A stretch of 64,000 nucleotides of DNA. It comes from Isoetes taiwanensis (lineage: Eukaryota > Streptophyta > Lycopodiopsida > Isoetales > Isoetaceae). Shown in pieces: positions 57,950 to 64,000 of the stretch. The position numbers and the translations under genes are program-made. A model generated the notes under the pieces. It saw nothing but the letters and a program-made list of their open reading frames with translations, did not search any database and was not told the DNA's origin. The number at the start of each line of letters is the position of its first letter. The first letter of the stretch is position 1. The stretch is from assembly GCA_021234155.1 (NCBI GenBank), contig JAJEKV010000159.1, forward strand, positions 699,018 to 763,017, given 5' to 3'.

Positions 57950-58540
57950 TGTATTTGCTTTTGCAACAGTTGCCTTGTTTCAGCTGATCTTGCTGGAACA
58001 AGACGCCTTCTATATGAAACTTTGGCAAAACGCATTTGCCCATCATCCCATTTTGTATGACAAACATCCCCTGCTGATGGGACTTCGCAATCGGCTCCTA
58101 CTGAGTGGCACAAAGCGCCACCTTTTCTCAGCTGCAACAATGCGTGGAGATAAGGTATGCCCCATTCAAGTTGTTGAGAGTTCAGTGTATTTAGTTGGTC
58201 TGATGAGTTGTTCTTGGGTAACTTCAGCGCTGAATTTAATTTGTAAAAAATGCCTCCTGATGGATCAATTGTAGAGTTATGTAATCCCAATTGCACAGAA
58301 GGTGTGATTGATGTGAGCAAGGTTTACTCAGGCTTTGAAGCTCTTGGTTTGGAATTGAATCTAGCTTCTAACTGTATCATGAAGGGCACCAAGCGTGAAA
58401 CTGAATTGGATGCGCCTAGAAGATCAAAATAGGCAAGCCAAGCTTAAGGAAAACTTCAGTCTTTAAGGATATGTAAGTGTCCCACTTTCTGATGATAAGC
58501 TGTATTACTTTTGATTCAAAATGCAGGGAAACAAAACATC
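57950..58540. other. Unassigned gene-like sequence between LINE B and the PPR pseudogene
   Basis: Frames on both strands stay open for about 100-137 codons, for example MPPDGSIVELCNPNCTEGVI on the plus strand at 58250, and the codon composition looks gene-like. No family was recognised. It may be the upstream part of the PPR gene or an unrelated relic. Confidence 0.35.
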
Positions 58541-58559
58541 TAGCCTATGCCAAGTTTAT

Positions 58560-60885
58560 ATATGCAAATGTTTGCACCAGTGCCTCAAGCTCATGGTAAT
58601 GTTGGGAATCACATTGTGGCAATGTTTGTTGACTCTTGGAGGCATGCTGCATGCACAGAAGGCTTTCAATTTTTTTAGAATGTAATCCAAATGAGCGTTA
58701 AGTGGACTTCTCTTATACTAGGTTATGTTTGAATGTGGACAGCCATGGCATGCTCTGAGAGCTTATATATCATGGAAATGGAGAAGCATGGTATGGCCAT
58801 CCTACGAAGTTATACTCTTTACCATTACTGAGGAAGGCTGAACGATCTCAAAAGCATGTAAGCTTAAGAATCCATCTTTGATATTAAAGCAGTTGAACTT
58901 GATAAGACCTTTTTAGGGAGTAGTGGCCTGGTTGATAGCGCTTTCAATGGGGAGTTCCTTCCAGCGCGGCACCGCGTTCTCCTTATCAATCCCTGTGCCG
59001 CTTTTGTACGGGTCACGAGCGTTAAAACGGACTACGGAATTTTGTTTGTGAAAGCAATTGAATGTCTTAGGCAGATGCAAAAAGAATGTGATTCCCAAAT
59101 ACCTGCTGTCACATTTGTCTCTGTTTTGAAAGGTTGTGCTGTGAATAGGAGCCATAGTTGAAGGTCGAAAAATACATGCTTCTGAAATTGCAAACAAAGG
59201 GATCCGAAAGAGACTGGCCTTTCATTGCTAGCAGTTTAGTAGATATGTATGCCAAATGTGGTTCAATTTAGAGCAGGCTAATAGGGTGTCTTTGACAGTT
59301 TGTTGGTCCGGATGTTGCAGTTTGAGCCACCTCGCGCTGATGCGCCGGATGGAGGATTTGGTCATCAGGAGGCACTAACGCTTTGGTACGCAGCTAGGGA
59401 GGCCAGTCTCAGATGCTATCATGTTCTTGTGCATTGTGAGAGCTTGCAGCAGCATTGAGGGACATACAGAAGAGCACGAAAGCAGCACTTTTATGCTCGC
59501 ACAAACGGGTCCTTGAAAGAGATACATTTGTGGGCAGTGCTCTCATTGACATGTATGCTAAATGTGGCTCAATGATTGAGGCACAAAATGTCTTTGATAG
59601 GTTGCCTGATCGTGATGCTGTGTCTTGGACTACTCTCATTTCAGGATACATCGAAAATGAACTTGCTGAAGAAGCTCTCAAACATTTTTGGTGGATGGAA
59701 CTTGATGATGTGCCTCCAGATGCTGCGGCTTATGTTTGTTGCTTGAAAGCTTGCTGCACCCTAGGAGGATTAGAGAATGGCCGTGCAGTACATTCTCAGA
59801 TTGCACAAAAAAGCCTAGACAGAGATCTCCTTATTGGAAATGCTTTAGTTGATATGTATGCAAAGTGTGGCCTTGCTGCAGAGGCCGCGGAGAGGAGTCT
59901 TTGAAGATGCCTGTTCGAGATGTTGTTTCCTGGAGTACAATAATTGCAGGATATGCTGAAAATGGACCAGGTCTTGAAGCAGTGAAATGTTTTGATCGAA
60001 TGCTTGAGGGGGGAGTATTTCCTGTTACTGCCATCATTGTTAGCACCTTAAAAGGCTTATTAGGGTGGAGCCATAAAAGAAGGAAGAAACATCCACAGTA
60101 CCTCTAGACAAAGAGAGGAATGGAAAAGATATATCTATTGTAATACTTTGGTTGACATGTAGCATGCTAGATGTGGCTTTCTTACAGAAGTCATTAAAAC
60201 CTTTAACGATTTGCAATTTCGAGATGTCATATCATGGAATTCAATGATAAAAGGTTATGGCATAAATCATGAGGGGAACCTGGCTTTGCGTTGCTTTGAT
60301 GGTATGCAAGAACAAGGCATAGGTGCAGTTCATGCATTACCGCCTTCTTACTGCAATACAGCAGACCAGCCTTGTGTTGAAGGGCTGGGAATATTTAAAA
60401 GACAATGTGAAAGATAAGTATACCATTACACCTGACTTTGGGATCATTATACCTGTATGGTTGATCTTCTTGCGCGATCAGGACATCTATATGAGGCAGA
60501 AAAATTGGTCAATACAGCACCATGTCCTCAACCTAAGGAGACATGGACAGCATTGCTCAGTGCATATAAGACTATGGGAACCTATAGAACCTTTCAATAT
60601 CCCGTCTGTTTCAAGCAGCTAGTGAGCCTGGAAATCAGAAAATGCTGCATCATATGTCACAATGGCAAATATCTATGCAGAGTCGCGAGTAGGAGTGGGG
60701 AGCAATACAAACTGAGATTGAAGAGACTAAGGGGAAACGTGCGGGTGCTAGGGGAAAAAGGTTACCAGGGCTCTAATAGGGAATGAGAATGAAAATGCCC
60801 ACATGAGTTTGTGGTGGGCGAAAACCAAAAATATAGATACATTAGCAACTAAAATACTGCGCCAAGCCTGAAAGTGCATTAAAGG
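58560..60885 (+). pseudogene. PLS-class PPR gene (E/E+ type), many frameshifts
   Basis: PLS-class PPR proteins act in organelles, chiefly in C-to-U RNA editing. PPR motifs follow one another in changing frames: GNHIVAMFVD, WTSLILGYV, AIECLRQMQK, PAVTFVSVLKGCAVN, EGRKIHASEIANKGI, SSLVDMYAKCGSI-stop, SDAIMFLCIVRACSSIEG. The longest open part (59455-59904) has TFVGSALIDMYAKCGSMIEA, NVFDRLPDRDAVSWTTLISG and LIGNALVDMYAKCG. It continues MPVRDVVSWSTIIAGYAENG, FRDVISWNSMIKGYG, MVDLLARSGHLYEAEKLVNT, WTALLSAYK, NAASYVTMANIYAESRVG (E motif) and HEFVVGENQKYRYI (E+). No DYW domain follows. Stops and about eight frame changes inactivate it. No intron was seen. Confidence 0.88.
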
Positions 60886-63730
60886 TTATAGTAGAGAATT
60901 TGGATTTTGTCAAATCAATGCGGACAAAGGAGAAAGAGGCAGCATTATGTGGGCATGCAGAAAGATTATGTGCTGGTATGCTCCACATACCACAGGATAA
61001 CTTACACTGCATGTAAGCGAAAAATCTGAGAATGTGCAATGAAGCTGTCCCCTGAAATGCAGCAGAAACTTATTTCAGGATTGGAAGGCATTGAAATAAT
61101 TCTCTTGAGAAAGCAACTGGGTGCATCATTTTTTGAAAATGGTTATATTCTTGTGGGGATATGTAATTTGTGAGTTTGTCACGTGTTGAACGGCCATGGT
61201 GAAATGCACAGGCATGATACAGCCATGATGAAAAAACCTTCCCTCTTTTTAGTGGAAAAAAGGGCCTTCCAGGACCACAAAGAATTCTGACATCTTCTTG
61301 TCAAGGAGACATTTGAAATTTGTGAACTGGCATAGTAGATATATAGATAAATTGACTTTACCTAGTATATGGTTTGAGTTACTTAATGGAATAAGAATGC
61401 ATGATACATATATCACAGCCAAAGAAGCAATAAGCATATGAACTCAGATGCATGCCACAATGAAAGAAGCAATAAGCAAGCCTAAACTTGAATCACGCAG
61501 CACTTCACATTGAAGGAGTCTAATTATGTTTCCTCAATGGGCCTTGTGTACTGTAAGATTTTGTTGTTGTTGTGTTTTTTTCTTTTTCTTATTTACTTTG
61601 TGCTTATGATGAAATAGTAATCCAAATTTAGTAGGTTTGAGACAATCCTGGTTGATAGACAAGACCATGCTACGGAGACAAAAGAGAATTACTACTACGG
61701 AGATTGGGTATTTGAGACCTTCCATGAGTTGAACTTCAGGTTAGTCCCTTTTATTTCTGGTTTTTGTATGCGAGGGCATGGTAAGAGGAATTATGGCACC
61801 ACATGCAATGTGGAAAGGAGATATACTTCGTTAAAGCTCAAATTGGGATTTAAGCTCCGACAGTTCAAAAAAGGAATGGATATCGAAAATTAAATTTGAA
61901 AAGAATGGAAATGAAATATATTCACAATCTCTACAGACCTTACAGTTTAGGTGACGGAAAGGTGTGGTCTGAGAGGGCTATCGCGAGGAAAGCAATGAGC
62001 TTAGTCTGGAAGTGAAAATAGGAAGTGTAACTAAGATGTTTATGCAAAACTTATAATAATTACAAAGTTTGATTTAAGCATACAAGAACATAAATACTAT
62101 GTCATAGGAGCATATACCACAAACAGAATCAGATGGGTGTGCTACAAATTGCTGCTTTACTTTAGGGCATAAATATTAAAGAATGACCCAGCAAGGTAAT
62201 CTTAATCACCGGTTTACAGGCTATTTATCTAGCAAAGCAGATCGCGGCTTGTGGAAAAATTTGCACCACACCTTGTATCCTAGTAGCACACTTGTGTGGT
62301 CAAAATCAACTGCAACTATGCAATGTTTGCAATAAAGAGTAACAATTAAAGGATGTTTGTTGGCTTACGATGTGTTATTTGCTGGTGCTTTAGCAAACAA
62401 TGTTAGTGTTAAAAGAAATCTTTGTTTACAATAAAAACTATCAGTGTTAGAAAGAGCATGCTCTCAACTAAGAATATTTCTACTCATTCATCAGCCCGTG
62501 GGAGTGGAGTACAAGCCAAAGGAATGTGGATATAATTATGCAGAGTAAGCACTTACACAAAGCTAACTTAATGAATTTTCTCCTAGCTTTTTTATCATTG
62601 GAATTGTTGTTTTGGCAATGCTGTTCATTTTGTTCGGCTTCATAAAATAAAACAACTCGACATTTTACATGCCATGATTGCCAGGTAACCATGCAAGAAA
62701 TGTCCAGGAGAGGCAGGCTGTAAAAAGATGCGGTGGCTGGGGACATATGGAAAGCTAAGTTCACTTAGAGATAGAGGGATCGTTTGAAGTAAAAGGACCA
62801 ATGGGCTCCAAGACAGTAACAAGGAGAGAACCTTCGGAAAATTTGTTTTCTTCTTTTTTATTTAAAAGTGGTTGGTGTCTTTCAGAATATTTGTACACAT
62901 TTGCTGATATACTTGTTGAAACTTTTGTTGCCTTCCGTGAAGTATCAAATCTATAATACCTTCAAGGCATTAATTACTAAAGAGACTTTCTAGAAAAACG
63001 TCATTTGGAGAAACAATTGGATATTTCCTTAAAGCCCTTCAAGGGGTTCTTTAAATGTAAAAGGACTATCTATCTTGATGTTATATAATGGCAATGTCTT
63101 CTCTATCCTGGATTTGTGAGAATGCCCATTTATTTCCATTCAATGCTATTATGGTTTGCATGGGTTGTGACATTGCCGATGTTTCCTCGAAATGCTCTGT
63201 CAATGCTCTAGAAGTTCGTTGTAACCTTTTTTTATTTGCTCAGTTAGATTTCCCAGTTCGAATTATCTCTTTGATACCATACTAAACTTTGCAGGTAGGC
63301 TAGATCATTAGATGATCTGTATTGGGAATATTACGTATAAGTGCAAGATGTAAGAAAATTGTAGGGTACTATTATATGACATTTGATGTAAAGTTTTAAA
63401 TTTGGTAATACAAAATCGTGATAGGTGTAGGAAAGAGGCTCGGTAAAAAAACAGGATAGATTATTATACTAATGCGACTGGCTAATGCTCACATACAATA
63501 TCTACATCATGCATGGAACAAACTAATTGAATTGGTTCACAACATCCTCAAGGAGAATTGAACCGACATATTCTCATTTAGTTTTGCTACCATTAATAAA
63601 TTTTCGTTTTTATGTTTGGTGAGGCCAAGGAATTCTTCTTCATATAGGTTTTGTTGCATGGCCATTATGCTATGTGGAATAATGCGCTATAAATAAAGCT
63701 TTAAGATTAGTCCTACACCGATTACACTTG
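60886..63730. other. AT-rich intergenic DNA, nothing recognised
   Basis: No gene, RNA or element could be supported. The short frames here show no conserved motif. Confidence 0.45.
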
Positions 63731-63734
63731 TTTA

Positions 63735-64000
63735 GGGTGTTGGTTGGCAGAGTTCTTTATGGCAATGGAAGTGTGTGGTCATTGTGATATCACTTACGTA
63801 GAGATGAATCTAAGCAGCATTATATAGAGGCCTTCTTGACTTCGGGCTTTTAGGTTAAGTCCACAGTCCTATATCCAAGAATTCTTACGCAGAGAGATCT
63901 CATGATATGCGGGTATGTAAGTGATAGTGAACATGGGAGCACTTTCGACTGAAACCTTACATTACACAATGGTCATGGGTGGCAATGCGTGAAAAGCGCG
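63735..64000 (+). mobile_element. LINE family A, copy 5 (C-terminal region fragment, runs off the window)
   Basis: GTGATATCACTTACG, then AGGCCTTCTTGA and TTAGGTTAAGTCCACAGTCC, then GGTCATGGGTGGCAATG, align in order with the ORF2 C-terminal region of copy 3 (38655-38850: GTGATATCCCTC, AAAGCCTTCTTCA, GGGTAAAGTCCACAGTTC, GGCCATGGCGATGG) and copy 4 (49118-49330). Plus orientation, like copies 1-4. The left border is approximate. Confidence 0.6.

Noticed and set aside
57907-58320. 137-codon minus-strand ORF next to LINE B
   Set aside because: It bridges the LINE 5' end and unrelated sequence; no homology, and the plus strand is equally open.
1-64000. tRNA, rRNA and snRNA genes
   Set aside because: No cloverleaf with A/B boxes, rRNA core or snRNA signature was recognised by eye; a covariance-model scan would be decisive.

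Overview
The window looks like nuclear DNA of a land plant with a large, repeat-rich genome, most likely a fern or lycophyte. Evidence: plant-type spliced gene remnants (class II trehalose-phosphate synthase, AKR4C-type aldo-keto reductase, NECAP, an E/E+ PPR gene, a receptor-like kinase, an extensin arabinosyltransferase-like exon), plant-type Ty3 LTR pieces with a tRNA-iMet primer site, several non-LTR retrotransposon families, and a nuclear copy of mitochondrial nad4 whose codons imply very dense C-to-U RNA editing. The species call is inference. I found no intact, confidently functional protein gene: every recognisable coding region is truncated, frameshifted or carries in-frame stops. I did not find a new multi-gene system.

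Layout. 0-5 kb: a small TTAA-flanked inverted-repeat element, a palindrome array (TGTATTCCGGAATACA type) and a receptor-kinase fragment. 5.3-6.9 kb: a minisatellite and a broken Merlin/IS1595-type DDE transposase. 8.8-9.9 kb: a decayed DUF4283-type element on the minus strand. 10.0-11.6 kb: a probable Ty3 polypurine tract and LTR start, then a mitochondrial nad4 insertion. 11.6-15 kb: two decayed LINEs in opposite orientation and a (GAG)n tract. 17.8 kb: a (GAA)n tract that appears to be an expanded LINE tail. 19.8-21.4 kb: NECAP pseudogene. 23-24 kb: LINE fragment. 26.3-26.9 kb: tandem repeat. 27.3-28.5 kb: trehalose-phosphate synthase pseudogene (minus). 29.9-30.6 kb: 328-bp tandem duplication. 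32 kb: EGF-like exon fragment. 33.8-34.6 kb: scrambled tandem array of LTR ends. 35-39.6 kb: the best preserved LINE (endonuclease, RT, C-terminal region). 40-43 kb: an unknown exon-like ORF and an aldo-keto reductase pseudogene. 46.6-50 kb: another LINE copy. 51.9-54.6 kb: a T-rich, strand-skewed region without genes. 55.7-57.9 kb: a second LINE family (minus). 58.5-60.9 kb: PPR pseudogene. 63.7 kb to the end: a further LINE fragment.

One pattern cuts across the repeats: aligned repeat copies differ again and again at CAG/CTG-containing words (CAGG versus CGAG, CCGG, CGG or CGGG; CAGA versus CGA). This could be real mutation at CHG-methylated sites, but uncorrected long-read consensus errors at methylated CWG in multi-copy DNA explain it at least as well. 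Some of the apparent frameshifts in the LINE copies may therefore be artefacts.
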